Position numbers and translations under genes: made by a program
In this document: one piece after another, positions 34,577 to 44,888 of the stretch
Numbering within the stretch: position 1 is the stretch's first letter
Layout: the number at the start of each line of letters is the position of its first letter
The notes under the pieces: model-generated
Databases searched by the model: none
What the model was told of the DNA's origin: nothing
What the model saw: only the letters and a program-made list of their open reading frames with translations
Assembly: GCA_015075635.1 (NCBI GenBank)
Contig: JABTUA010000003.1
Span: 1,860,001 to 1,924,000, forward strand
Source: Polyangiaceae bacterium
Lineage (GTDB): Bacteria > Myxococcota_A > Polyangia > Polyangiales > Polyangiaceae
DNA: 64,000 bases
Direction of reading: 5' to 3'

Positions 34577-35632
34577 ATGGCGGAAGCGACCGGACCGCGC
34601 CTCTTGGTGGTGGGCTGCGGCGCCATCGGCGGGGTGGTGGCGGGGCACCTGCTCGAGGTCGGGCACGACGTCTCCCTGCTCACCAAGAACCCCGAGATCG
34701 CCCGGGCGCTCCGGGAGCGGGGGGTGCGCGTGACCGGCGACGAGCCCCCGGCGCCCTGCCGAGCGAGCGCCGTCTTCGAGACCATCCCGGCGGACACGGC
34801 GCGCTTCGACTACGTGCTGCTCGCGACCCAACCGCCTCAGGTCGAGGCCGCGGCCCAGAGCGCCGCCGCCTTCCTGGCGGACGACGGCCGCATGGTGTGC
34901 TTTCAGAACGGCCTGTGCGAAGAGCGCGTCGCCAAGCTGGTGGGGCCCGACCGCGTCGTCGGGGCCGTGGTGGCCTGGGGAGCGTCGATGGTCGAGCCGG
35001 GGCTCTACGATCGCACCAGCGCCGGCGGCTTCAGCATCGGGCGGCTCGACGGCTCGAGTGACGCGCGCCTCGAGGAGCTGGCTCGGGTGCTCGAGGCGGT
35101 GGGGCCGGTCAGCATCACGACGAACCTGCTCGGCGCGCGCTGGAGCAAGCTCGCCATCAACTGCAACATCTCGACCCTGGGCACCATCGGCGGCGACCGC
35201 CTGGGCGTGCTGATGCGGCAGCGCCACGTGCGCCGGCTGGCGCTGGAGGTGATGACGGAGGTCGTGGCCGTGGCGCGAGCCGAACGCGTGAAGCTCGAGA
35301 AGGTGAGCGGGACCCTCGATCTCGACTGGATCGCGCTGACCGAGGCCGAGCGCACGGCCGCCGGCTCGACCGGGCTCCTGGCCAAGCACACGCTGCTCCT
35401 GGCGGTGGGAGCGCGCTACCGGCGCCTGCGCTCCAGCATGCTGGCAGCCATCGAGCGCGGGCGCCCGCCGGCGGTCGAGTTCCTGAACGGCGAGGTGATC
35501 ACCCGGGCCGAGAAGCACGGCATCGAAGTGCCAGTGAACCGCGCGGCCCGGGACTGGGTCTGGGACATCGCGCACGGGAAGCGGAAAGCCTCGCACGCCA
35601 CGCTGCGTGAGCTATACGAGCGGACGCGGTGA
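34577..35632 (+). CDS. Ketopantoate reductase-family enzyme (ApbA/PanE-like)
   Basis: A 351-residue NADPH enzyme. GCGAIGGVVAGHLL (13-26), DYVLLATQPPQVEAAAQ, CFQNGLCEERVA, and LLGARWSKLAINC, where the family's catalytic Lys sits, are all visible. It is somewhat longer than E. coli PanE (about 300), the extra length being in the C-terminal domain. The expected reaction is 2-dehydropantoate to pantoate for CoA synthesis, though family members vary in substrate. The ATG at 34577 follows a gene-free region, and its stop overlaps the SCO1 start (GTGA). Confidence 0.88.
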   Translation: MAEATGPRLLVVGCGAIGGVVAGHLLEVGHDVSLLTKNPEIARALRERGVRVTGDEPPAPCRASAVFETIPADTARFDYVLLATQPPQVEAAAQSAAAFLADDGRMVCFQNGLCEERVAKLVGPDRVVGAVVAWGASMVEPGLYDRTSAGGFSIGRLDGSSDARLEELARVLEAVGPVSITTNLLGARWSKLAINCNISTLGTIGGDRLGVLMRQRHVRRLALEVMTEVVAVARAERVKLEKVSGTLDLDWIALTEAERTAAGSTGLLAKHTLLLAVGARYRRLRSSMLAAIERGRPPAVEFLNGEVITRAEKHGIEVPVNRAARDWVWDIAHGKRKASHATLRELYERTR

Positions 35633-36201
35633 GACTCCTGAGCGCGATTCTACTGGCCCTCGCCCTCTTCGCCTGCGATCGCGGCGAGGAGCCGAAGGTG
35701 CTCTACCCGGCCGGGCAGTTCTCGCTGACCGATCAGAGCGGAGCGCGCTTCGGCACCGAAGAGCTCCGCGGCAAGACCTGGATCGCCGCGTTCTTCTTCA
35801 CGCGCTGCCCCACGGTGTGTCCGAAGATCACCAAGCGCATGAAAGAGCTCCAGGCCACCGCCAAGGCCAAGCGCGTCCCCGTGCACTTCGTCAGCATCAG
35901 CGTGGATCCGGAGAACGACACGCCGCCGGTCTTGACCGAGTACGCGCAGAAGAACCAGCTCGACACCGGCTCCTGGACCCTGCTCACCGGCGACTACGAC
36001 ACGGTGAAGAAGACGGTGCTCGAGGGCTTCAAGGTGGCGCTGGAGGGCAAGGCCGACTCGAGCGCCGAGGACTACGGCATCATGCACGGCTCGCACCTGC
36101 TCTTGGTGGACAAGAACGGGCAGATCCGCGGCTACTACAAGACCAGCGAGGACCACGACATGAAGATGATCCTCGTGCACGCCCGGGCCATCGGGAAGTA
36201 A
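35629..36201 (+). CDS. SCO1/SenC-family copper chaperone lipoprotein
   Basis: A 190-residue thioredoxin-fold lipoprotein with signal lipobox LALFAC (Cys16). Copper ligands are visible: Cys60 and Cys64 in RCPTVCP, and His153 in GIMHGSHLLLVD, eight residues before the conserved Asp. SCO1 proteins load CuA of cytochrome oxidase or act as thiol reductants. The GTG start overlaps the reductase stop, so the two are co-transcribed although functionally unrelated. The lipid anchor replaces the usual membrane helix. Confidence 0.92.
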   Translation: MRLLSAILLALALFACDRGEEPKVLYPAGQFSLTDQSGARFGTEELRGKTWIAAFFFTRCPTVCPKITKRMKELQATAKAKRVPVHFVSISVDPENDTPPVLTEYAQKNQLDTGSWTLLTGDYDTVKKTVLEGFKVALEGKADSSAEDYGIMHGSHLLLVDKNGQIRGYYKTSEDHDMKMILVHARAIGK

Positions 36202-36230
36202 CGCTCCGCGACTCTCCCGTTCTGTCGAAA

Positions 36231-36345
36231 TAGCCGGCGCCGGCCCACCTCGTCGGCCCGTCGGGTATCCCTCCGGAGCCGCTGCGGAACACCCGGAGGG
36301 CCCGTCAGGTGTCGCGAAGCGGTCCGGCCGGGGTTCACACTCGTC
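36231..36345. repeat. Dispersed element D, copy 4 (degenerate)
   Basis: A recognisable but diverged D element: GCGCCGGCCCACC, then CGTCGGGTATCCCTCCGG, then CGCGAAGCGGTCCGGCCGGGG. Inserted bases enlarge the middle (CCTCCGGAGCCG and ACACCCGGAGGGCCCG can pair). It lies between the convergent SCO1 and outer-membrane protein genes, like copies 1 and 2. Confidence 0.6.
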
Positions 36346-36458
36346 TCACTCTCGCGGACCGAGATCTGCCGCGGCAAGACCCGAGAGCTCGTCGCACGGC
36401 TCGGCTGACCGCCGAGCGGCAGCCGGACGGGTCTTGGCAAGCACCCGAAACGCCGAAA

Positions 36459-36490
36459 CGCCGCGGCTCTCGCGAAGAGAGCGCGCGGCG
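36459..36490. terminator. Strong GC stem-loop between convergent genes
   Basis: CGCCGCGGCTCTC (36459-36471) pairs with GAGAGC plus CGCGGCG (36477-36490, one bulged G) around a GCGAA loop. That gives 13 bp of stem between the SCO1 gene and the convergent gene ending at 36513. There is no T-tract, so it is probably a bidirectional stem-type end. Confidence 0.6.
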
Positions 36491-36512
36491 TTCGGTCGCG
36501 TGGGCGCGAGGT

Positions 36513-37277
36513 TCAGTAGTAGCCGAGGATGCCCACGGCGAGGCCGTAGGAGGTGACCTTGACGTCGGTCTCGCTGCTGGTGCCGCCGGCCGGCTCGTCC
36601 TTCGCCGTGCCGGAGAGGCCGAAGTCCACGTAGGGACCGACCAGGATGGCGAAGTTCTCGATGGGCGAGATGCCGACCGGCACCTCGAGCGTCAGGTCCA
36701 GGCCGCTGATGGTCAAGGTGTCGGTGCCGGCGGTGCTCTGTTGCTCGGTCTTGGAGCTGAAGTACGTGATGCCCGCCCGCGGCCAGATCGAGAAGGTCTC
36801 GTCGAAGGCCATGGCGTAGCCGACTCGCGGCGCGATGGCGAACGTGGTCGTGGTCGGTCCGTCGTTCGACCCCGCGCTCGTCTCCTGCTCGGTGGACTGC
36901 GAGAAGTAGAGCAGCGACCCGCCGACGCTGATGCTCTCGACCGGGAAGAAGTCGAGGCTGAGGCGCGGGATCATCAGGCTCGGAGCCTCGCTGCCGCCGC
37001 CGGGATTGCCGAACAGCGCGACGTTGGTGGCCTTCAGGGTGACGTCGCCGCCGGTGTCCGGCGAGACCACCGCGCGGTCGAACGAGATGCCCATGATGCG
37101 ATCGACGCCGAAGGTGATCTGCTGCTCCTCCCCGATGTTGTCGAGGCCGCTGGAGCGGGGCATGGGAGCCGGCGAGTAGCTGCCCTGGTAGCCGCCGCCG
37201 TACTGCTGCTGAGCCGCGGCCAGGCCGCTGACCAGGAAGATGCCCAAGCCACACAATGAAGTGATCGCCGTCTTCAT
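36513..37277 (-). CDS. Outer-membrane beta-barrel-type protein
   Basis: A 254-residue secreted protein; the signal peptide ends near AQQQ (about 20-25). The mature N-terminus is Gly/Tyr/Pro-rich (QQYGGGYQGSYSPAPMPRS), then alternating strands (LDFFPVESISVGGSLLYFSQ; FAIAPRVGYAMAFDETFSIWP; VGPYVDFGLSG) ending LAVGILGYY. The aromatic last residues and strand spacing suit an 8-stranded barrel. The gene truncated at the right edge of the window (63082) has a similar Pro/Gly/Tyr leader plus strand-rich body. Function unknown. Confidence 0.8.
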   Translation of the reverse strand: MKTAITSLCGLGIFLVSGLAAAQQQYGGGYQGSYSPAPMPRSSGLDNIGEEQQITFGVDRIMGISFDRAVVSPDTGGDVTLKATNVALFGNPGGGSEAPSLMIPRLSLDFFPVESISVGGSLLYFSQSTEQETSAGSNDGPTTTTFAIAPRVGYAMAFDETFSIWPRAGITYFSSKTEQQSTAGTDTLTISGLDLTLEVPVGISPIENFAILVGPYVDFGLSGTAKDEPAGGTSSETDVKVTSYGLAVGILGYY

Positions 37278-37388
37278 GATTTCCTCCGTGAAGCGGGCAA
37301 GGTCTTATCCCAGCCCGCCGGCGCTGTCCCGACAAAAGCGGAGGCGCGACCCGGGCCCAGCGGCCGTTTTTTCGGCAAATCCCGCGCG

Positions 37389-38480
<1,092 letters not shown>

Positions 38481-38482
38481 GC

Positions 38483-38989
38483 TCAGCTTCCTTCGCGCGG
38501 GTCGGGGTTGTCGAGCACCTTGGCGGTCTGCTTCTCGCGGTACGCGCGGTAAGCGTCGCGGATGACCGGGTGCTTGGCGCCGAGCATCGCCGCTGCGAGC
38601 AGCGCCGCGTTCACCGCGCCGGCCCGACCGATGGCCAGCGTGCCCACCGGGATCCCCGCCGGCATCTGCACGATGGAGAGCAGCGAGTCCACGCCCTTGA
38701 GCGCCTTGCTCTCGACCGGCACGCCGAGCACCGGCAGGACCGTCTTGCTGGCGGCCATGCCCGGCAGGTGCGCGGCCCCACCGGCGCCGGCGATCAGGAG
38801 CTCGAGCCCCCGGCTCTCTGCGCTGCCTGCGTACTCGAACAGCAGGTCCGGGGTGCGGTGGGCGCTCACCACCCGCACCTCGTTGGGCACGCCCAGCTCG
38901 TCCAGGGTCTCCACCGCGTGCCGCATCGTCTCCCAGTCGCTCTGGGAGCCCATGATCACGCCGACGAGGGGAGCGGGTCTCTTCGCCAA
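38483..38989 (-). CDS. purE: N5-carboxyaminoimidazole ribonucleotide mutase
   Basis: A 168-residue class I PurE that converts N5-CAIR to CAIR. The motifs GVIMGSQSDWETMRHAV, VVSAHRTPDLLFEYA and AGGAAHLPGMAASKTVLPVLGVPV give substrate-binding and catalytic His positions. The start appears to be TTG at 38989 (MAKRPAPLVGVIMGS), giving the right length for the family; no nearby ATG fits better. It sits directly upstream of purK with a 2-bp gap. Confidence 0.96.
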   Translation of the reverse strand: MAKRPAPLVGVIMGSQSDWETMRHAVETLDELGVPNEVRVVSAHRTPDLLFEYAGSAESRGLELLIAGAGGAAHLPGMAASKTVLPVLGVPVESKALKGVDSLLSIVQMPAGIPVGTLAIGRAGAVNAALLAAAMLGAKHPVIRDAYRAYREKQTAKVLDNPDPREGS

Positions 38990-39034
38990 AGGGTCGCCAA
39001 TCTACCTCAGCGTCCGAAATGGTAGAAGTCCTCG

Positions 39035-40063
39035 ATGCGAGCTCCCGCCGTGCTGGGTTTGTGGCTCTCGGTGGCCTGTGCGGCGCCGACCCCGGCGCCG
39101 AAGCCCGCGCCCAACACACCGGCGCCGGCGGACGACGCCCCGAGCTCGGCGCTCGCGCCGCTGACCGAGCGAGAGCGCGCCATCGCCGCCGAGCTCCGGA
39201 GTGACGTGGCGGAGCTCGCCGGCAAGATCGGCGAGCGCAACGCCGACAAGAAGTGGGAGCTTGCGAGCGCCGCAGACTGGCTGGTCGAAGCGCTGGAGAA
39301 GAGCGGCTACGCGGTGGTGCGGGACGGCCACGAGATCGACGGCGTCGCCGTCCAGAACCTGGCCGTCGAGGTGCGCGGCGGACGCGCGGCGCACGAGCTG
39401 GTGCTGGTGGGCGCGCACTACGACAGCGCCGCGGGCAGCCCCGGCGCCAACGACAACGCCAGCGGGGTGGCCGCGGTGCTGGCGCTGGCCCGGCGCTACA
39501 AGGGCGCCTCCCCGGAGCGCACGCTGCGCTTCGTGCTGTTCGCCAACGAAGAGCCGCCCTACTTCCAGACCGAGCAGATGGGCAGCGTGCTCTACGCCAA
39601 GGGCGTCGCGGCCCGAGGCGAGAAGGTCGTGGCCATGCTCAGCGTGGAGAGCATCGGCTGCTACAGCGACGCCGCCGGCAGCCAGCGCACCCCGAAGGGG
39701 CTCGAGGGCCGCTACCCCAAGAGCGGGAACTTCGCCGCGGTGGTCGGCAACCTGGCGTCGAAGCCCCTGGTGGATCTGGTCGCCGAGGGGCTCGCCGCGC
39801 GCAGCAGCCTGCCGGCCGTCGGCGCGGCCCTGCCCGACTCCGTGCCCGAGGCCGGCTGGTCCGATCACTGGTCGTTCTGGAAGCTCGGCGTGCCGGCGGT
39901 GATGGTCACGGACACGGCGGCGTTCCGCGACGTGCACTACCACAAGGCGAGCGACACTCCGGGGCGGCTCGACTACGAGCGCGCCGCGCGCCTGGTGGTG
40001 GGGCTGGAGAGCGTGATCGCCGAGCTCACCGGCGACACTTTTGCGCTCGCCCCGGACAGATAG
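39035..40063 (+). CDS. M28-family zinc aminopeptidase lipoprotein
   Basis: A 342-residue lipoprotein whose signal ends GLWLSVAC. Metal-site motifs of the M28 family are seen in order: LVGAHYDSAAGSPGANDNASG (His, Asp), LFANEEPPYF (the general base and next ligand), and DVHYHKASDTPGRLDY (His ligand). It would hydrolyse peptides in the periplasm or outside. It is divergent from purEK across 45 bp. Confidence 0.9.
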   Translation: MRAPAVLGLWLSVACAAPTPAPKPAPNTPAPADDAPSSALAPLTERERAIAAELRSDVAELAGKIGERNADKKWELASAADWLVEALEKSGYAVVRDGHEIDGVAVQNLAVEVRGGRAAHELVLVGAHYDSAAGSPGANDNASGVAAVLALARRYKGASPERTLRFVLFANEEPPYFQTEQMGSVLYAKGVAARGEKVVAMLSVESIGCYSDAAGSQRTPKGLEGRYPKSGNFAAVVGNLASKPLVDLVAEGLAARSSLPAVGAALPDSVPEAGWSDHWSFWKLGVPAVMVTDTAAFRDVHYHKASDTPGRLDYERAARLVVGLESVIAELTGDTFALAPDR

Positions 40064-40204
40064 ACCGTCCGGCCGAGCCGGAGGAGCTCCGTCGGCGGGT
40101 GCCCACGGTCGCGAGTGCCCAGCTGGACGGAGGACGCTGAGCGTGAGTGAAGTCGAAGGACATGCTCTTGCCCTGAGCGCGGTCTGGGTGCGACCCTGCC
40201 AGCC

Positions 40205-40702
40205 GTGCGCGCTGATCGCCGGAGCTTCCTCGGCTGGTTCTCGCTGGCCAGCGTCGCCATCGGCGGCGGCATAGCGCTGGTGCGCGGCGGCAACTATCAG
40301 GTGCCACGGGACCTCGAGCTCGGCAGTCTCGCGCCCTGGCAGTGGGCGGTGTTCGAGGCGGTGGGCTCGAGAATCCTGGCGCCGGAGAGCGCGGCGGTCG
40401 GGCTATTCGCCGACGGCTACGTGGCGGGTCTGGCGGAGCGCGATCGCGACGATCTGATGGGCCTCCTGGCCTACGTCGAGCACCTCGCCCCCATCGCCGC
40501 CGGCTTCGGCCCGCGCTTCACCCAGCTCGCGCCGGCCGAGCAAGATCGCGTGCTCACGCTGCTCGAAGCGAGCTCCATCGGCCTGCTCCGCGGCGGCTTC
40601 CAGGCGCTGAAGGCGCTCTGCCTGATGGCCCACTACCGGAGCGACGCGGCCTTCGCCGCCCTCGGCTACGGCGGCCCCGCCGTGCGCTGGAGCGGGCGAT
40701 GA
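40205..40702 (+). CDS. Gluconate 2-dehydrogenase subunit 3-like protein
   Basis: A 165-residue protein with a twin-arginine-type leader (MRADRRSFLGWFSLASVAIGGG), implying folded export. The body (LAPWQWAVFEAVGSRILAPES ... LAYVEHLAPIAAGFGPRFTQL ... RGGFQALKALCLMAHY) matches the small, probably structural subunit family of membrane sugar dehydrogenases. It starts at GTG 40205. Its stop overlaps the ATG of the GMC oxidoreductase, so the small subunit probably chaperones and co-exports that partner, which has no Tat leader of its own. Confidence 0.85.
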   Translation: MRADRRSFLGWFSLASVAIGGGIALVRGGNYQVPRDLELGSLAPWQWAVFEAVGSRILAPESAAVGLFADGYVAGLAERDRDDLMGLLAYVEHLAPIAAGFGPRFTQLAPAEQDRVLTLLEASSIGLLRGGFQALKALCLMAHYRSDAAFAALGYGGPAVRWSGR

Positions 40703-42219
40703 TCGAGCTCGGGCGCAGGCTCGGCAAGGCCGCCCGCTGGAGCGCCGACGTGGTGATCGTCGGCACCGGCGCCGGCGGCGGCATGGCGGCGAGCGAGCTC
40801 GCGCGGCGCGGCGCGCGGGTCATCGCCCTGGAAGAGGGCCCCGCGCTCTCCGCCCGCGACATGAGCCAGCGGGAGGACGAGATGATGCCGCTGCTCTACC
40901 AGGAGCGCGGCGGGCGCAGCACGGCAGATCTCTCCATCCGTGTCATCGGCGGGCGCACCGTCGGCGGCAGCACCGTGCACAACATCAACCTGTGCAAGCG
41001 GCTGCCGCCCGAGGTGCTGGAGCTCTGGGCGCGCGAGCACCAGGTGAGCGGGCTCTCGGAGGCGGAGCTGCGTCCGGTGTTCGAGAGCGTGGAGCGCGAT
41101 CTCTCCGTGAGCGAGATCGAGCCCGAGCGCCGCAACGCCAACAACCGCGTGCTCGAGCGCGCCGTGGCCGCCCTGGGCTGGAAGGGCGGACCGCTCCAGC
41201 ACAACCGCCTGGGCTGTCAGGGCTCGGGCTTCTGCGAGATCGGCTGCCCCTACGACGCCAAGCAGAACGCCGCGAAGGTGCTGCTCCCAGACGCCGTCGA
41301 TCGCGGCGCGCGCGTGGTGGCCGACGTGCGCGTCACCCGCATCCTGCACGACGGCCGGCGCGCCCGCGGCGTGGTCGGCGTGGCGCTGGGCGAAGACGGG
41401 CGTCCGGTCGCCGACGTCCGCGTGGACGCGAGCGCGGTGGTGCTGGCCGGCAGCGCCATCGGCAGCGCGGCGCTCGGCGTGGCGAGCAGCCTGCCGGATC
41501 CCCACGCGCGGCTCGGCCGCGGCCTGCGCATGCACCCCGGCGTGGCGGTGGCGGGCCTGTTCGACGAACGCATCGAGGGCTGGAAGGGGATCCCGCAGAG
41601 CTACGAGTGCACGGAGCTCCTCGACCTCTCGCCCGGCAGCGACAAACGCGTCTGGATCACCACGGCCTTCGCCCACCCCATCGGCGCCGCCATCATGCTG
41701 CCCGGATTCGGCGCGAAGCACCGCGCCTGGATGCTGCGCTACCCGCACATCGCCGTGCTGACGGCCATGCTCCACGACGAGAGCGAGGGCCGGGTCTCCG
41801 TCGCGCGGGACGGACGGGCGCGCATCGACTACGTGCTCTCACCGGCGGACTCCGAGCAGCTCGCGCGGGGCGTGCGCGCTTGCGCGCGGCTCCTGTTCGC
41901 CGGCGGCGCCCGCAAGGTGCTGGTGCCGAGCGTGCCGCCCCTCGAGCTCGATCGCCCCGACCAGATCGAGTCCATCCCCGGCTCCGTCGCGCGCCCGCAC
42001 GGCATGGCCATGGCCGCGGTCCACCCCATGGGCACGCTCTGCCTGGGCGACGATCCGCGGCGCGCGGTGGTGAAAAGCAGCGGCGAGCACCACCAGGTCG
42101 AGGCGCTCTTCGTGCTGGACGGGTCGCTCTTCCCCACCAGCATCGGCGGGCCGCCGCAGATCGGGATCTACACGCTGTCGCGCCACCTGAGCCGGCACGT
42201 GGCGGCGCGGCTGGGGTGA
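40699..42219 (+). CDS. GMC-family FAD oxidoreductase
   Basis: A 506-residue flavoenzyme. FAD motif VVIVGTGAGGGMAASELA (17-34), GGRTVGGSTVHNINLC, CQGSGFCEIGCPYDAKQNA with four Cys, and the C-terminal HPMGTLCLGDD and SIGGPPQIGIYTLSRHL blocks are visible, the last two carrying the family's catalytic His region. The Cys-rich motif is typical of GMC enzymes with an Fe-S or disulfide insert, such as cholesterol-oxidase-like and long-chain-alcohol oxidases. Together with the Tat subunit upstream it probably oxidises an alcohol or sugar in the periplasm. Confidence 0.9.
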   Translation: MIELGRRLGKAARWSADVVIVGTGAGGGMAASELARRGARVIALEEGPALSARDMSQREDEMMPLLYQERGGRSTADLSIRVIGGRTVGGSTVHNINLCKRLPPEVLELWAREHQVSGLSEAELRPVFESVERDLSVSEIEPERRNANNRVLERAVAALGWKGGPLQHNRLGCQGSGFCEIGCPYDAKQNAAKVLLPDAVDRGARVVADVRVTRILHDGRRARGVVGVALGEDGRPVADVRVDASAVVLAGSAIGSAALGVASSLPDPHARLGRGLRMHPGVAVAGLFDERIEGWKGIPQSYECTELLDLSPGSDKRVWITTAFAHPIGAAIMLPGFGAKHRAWMLRYPHIAVLTAMLHDESEGRVSVARDGRARIDYVLSPADSEQLARGVRACARLLFAGGARKVLVPSVPPLELDRPDQIESIPGSVARPHGMAMAAVHPMGTLCLGDDPRRAVVKSSGEHHQVEALFVLDGSLFPTSIGGPPQIGIYTLSRHLSRHVAARLG

Positions 42220-42259
42220 GCGCGAGGCGCGCGCGCCTTGCTGCAGGCGCGTGAAACAG

Positions 42260-42272
42260 CTAGCCTGGCTAG
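42260..42272 (+). promoter_or_regulatory. 13-bp palindrome before antitoxin gene
   Basis: CTAGCCTGGCTAG is a perfect palindrome around a central T, ending one base before the antitoxin ATG. Phd-type antitoxins commonly repress their own operon by binding such palindromes, so it is a probable operator. Confidence 0.65.
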
Positions 42273-42524
42273 ATGAAAAAGACCTGGGCGCTCCAAGACG
42301 CCAAGAACCGCCTCAGCGAGCTCGTGGCGGAGGCCGAGCGAAGCGGCCCGCAGGTGATCACTCGTCGCGGGCAAGAGACGGCCGTCGTCCTCTCGTTCGA
42401 CGAGTGGAAGCGCCTGTCCCGTCGCCGCGGCAGGCTGATCGAGGTGCTCCGACGCGCGCCTCGGTTCGAGGGCGGTCTCGACACTCGCCGGTCGAAGGAC
42501 CCGGGCCGCGAAGTCGAGCTGTGA
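42273..42524 (+). CDS. Phd/YefM-family antitoxin
   Basis: An 83-residue protein. The N-terminal Phd fold (MKKTWALQDAKNRLSELVAEA ... ITRRGQETAVVLSFDEWKRL) binds DNA as a dimer; the basic, flexible C-terminal third (about 55-83) would wrap and inhibit the toxin. It is separated from the PIN toxin gene by only 7 bp and preceded by a 13-bp palindrome. It is a standard type II module. Confidence 0.92.
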   Translation: MKKTWALQDAKNRLSELVAEAERSGPQVITRRGQETAVVLSFDEWKRLSRRRGRLIEVLRRAPRFEGGLDTRRSKDPGREVEL

Positions 42525-42531
42525 GACGCGC

Positions 42532-42948
42532 ATGGCCTACTTGATCGACACCTGCGCGCTGTCCGAATTCACCAAGCCGAAACCCTCGGCGAGCGTGGAC
42601 GAGTGGTTCGCCTCGATGCCGGATGGCGCCGACTTCGTCAGCGTACTCTCCCTGGGTGAGCTCGAGAAGGGGATCAAGAAGCTGGCGGCCGGCCGCCGGC
42701 GCGGCCAGCTCGAGCGCTGGTTTGGCGAGCTTCGCGATCGCCTCGAAGGGCGAATCCTCGGCATCGACGAGCCCGTGGCGCTCGAGTGGGGTCGCATCGC
42801 GGCGCGCGCGGAGCGGTCGGGTGCGCCCATCCCGGTGGTCGACGCGCTGCTGGGCGCCACTGCCATCGTCCACGGGCTGTCGGTCGTCACTCGAAATGCG
42901 TCCGACATCGCGCGGACGGGTGCGTCCATCATCGATCCTTGGTCGTAG
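42532..42948 (+). CDS. PIN-domain toxin (VapC/FitB-like)
   Basis: A 138-residue PIN ribonuclease with the acidic site residues seen: Asp6 in LIDTCALSE, Glu43 in LGELEKG, Asp104 in PVVDALLGATA and Asp125 in TRNASDIARTG. The last motif is typical of FitB/VapC proteins. It cuts RNA when freed from the antitoxin encoded just upstream. The module sits next to repeat island A2, consistent with an accessory region. Confidence 0.92.
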   Translation: MAYLIDTCALSEFTKPKPSASVDEWFASMPDGADFVSVLSLGELEKGIKKLAAGRRRGQLERWFGELRDRLEGRILGIDEPVALEWGRIAARAERSGAPIPVVDALLGATAIVHGLSVVTRNASDIARTGASIIDPWS

Positions 42949-43017
42949 CGAGTGCAGAGCGCAGTAGGCAGCGGGAGCGGGTCGGGGAGAGCTGGAAGAG
43001 CAGGCGCGTGGAACGCC

Positions 43018-43352
43018 CCGTCCTTCCCCGCACGCCCAAGCGCCCGCCCAAGCGCCCGCCCAAGCGCCCGCCCAAGCGCCCGCCCAACCGCACGCCCAAG
43101 CGCCCGCCCAAGCGCACGCCCAAGCGCACGCCCAAGCGCCCGCCCAAGCGCACGCCCAACCGCACGCCCAAGCGCACGCCCAAGCGCACGCCCAAGCGCC
43201 CGCCCAAGCGCCCGCCCAAGCGCACGCCCAACCGCACGCCCAAGCGCACGCCCAAGCGCCCGCCCGAGCGCACGCCCAAGCGCACGCCCAAGCGCCCGCC
43301 CAAGCGCCCGCCCAAGCGCCCGCCCAACCGCACACTTCGCTCGCGTGGGCCC
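43018..43352. repeat. Composite repeat island A2: long 12-bp array, inverted
   Basis: About twenty-five 12-bp units fill 43027-43330. On the minus strand they read G(G/T)GCG(C/G)TTGGGC, the 12-mer of island A1. The minus-strand left flank is CACGCGAGCGAAGTGTGCGG (43324-43352) and the right flank GTGCGGGGAAGGACG (near 43018), so the whole element is an inverted copy. The period of 12 keeps several frames open, which explains the long repetitive open frames here; none looks like a gene. Confidence 0.88.
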
Positions 43353-43583
43353 CCCCTCCCTCTGTCGAGCCTCATCTCCCCGCTCTCCGCCCCCGCTCCC
43401 TGCTCGAGCCCCCGCCCCGCGCTGCCCCTGCCCCTGCTCCTGCCCACTGCCCGCCGCGCCCGCGCCCGCGCATCCGCACGGTTCCGCGCGCGCATGCGCG
43501 GCCGAGCGCCGCCCCTCGCCGCACCGCGTGGGCGCTCCGCCGCCCCTCGCCGCGCTGCGCGCCCGGTTCAGTGGTGCGAAAAT
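43353..43583. other. Low-complexity GC-rich module beside island A2
   Basis: No gene is seen. The stretch contains a block reading GTTCCGCGCGCGCATGCG (43481-43498) and CCTCGCCGCGCTGCGCGC (43547-43564). Both recur inverted at 49446-49530, just before the GGGAGC array there. It also holds C-rich runs resembling a decayed GGGGCAG/GGGAGC array. Confidence 0.6.
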
Positions 43584-44846
<1,263 letters not shown>

Positions 44847-44888
44847 GGGCGGCTCGGAGCATCGCAGAGCCCCGAGGCTTCGTCCACC

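Noticed and set aside
43027..43330. CRISPR-like array
   Set aside because: The repeats are only 12 bp and back-to-back with no unique spacers, and no cas genes lie nearby.
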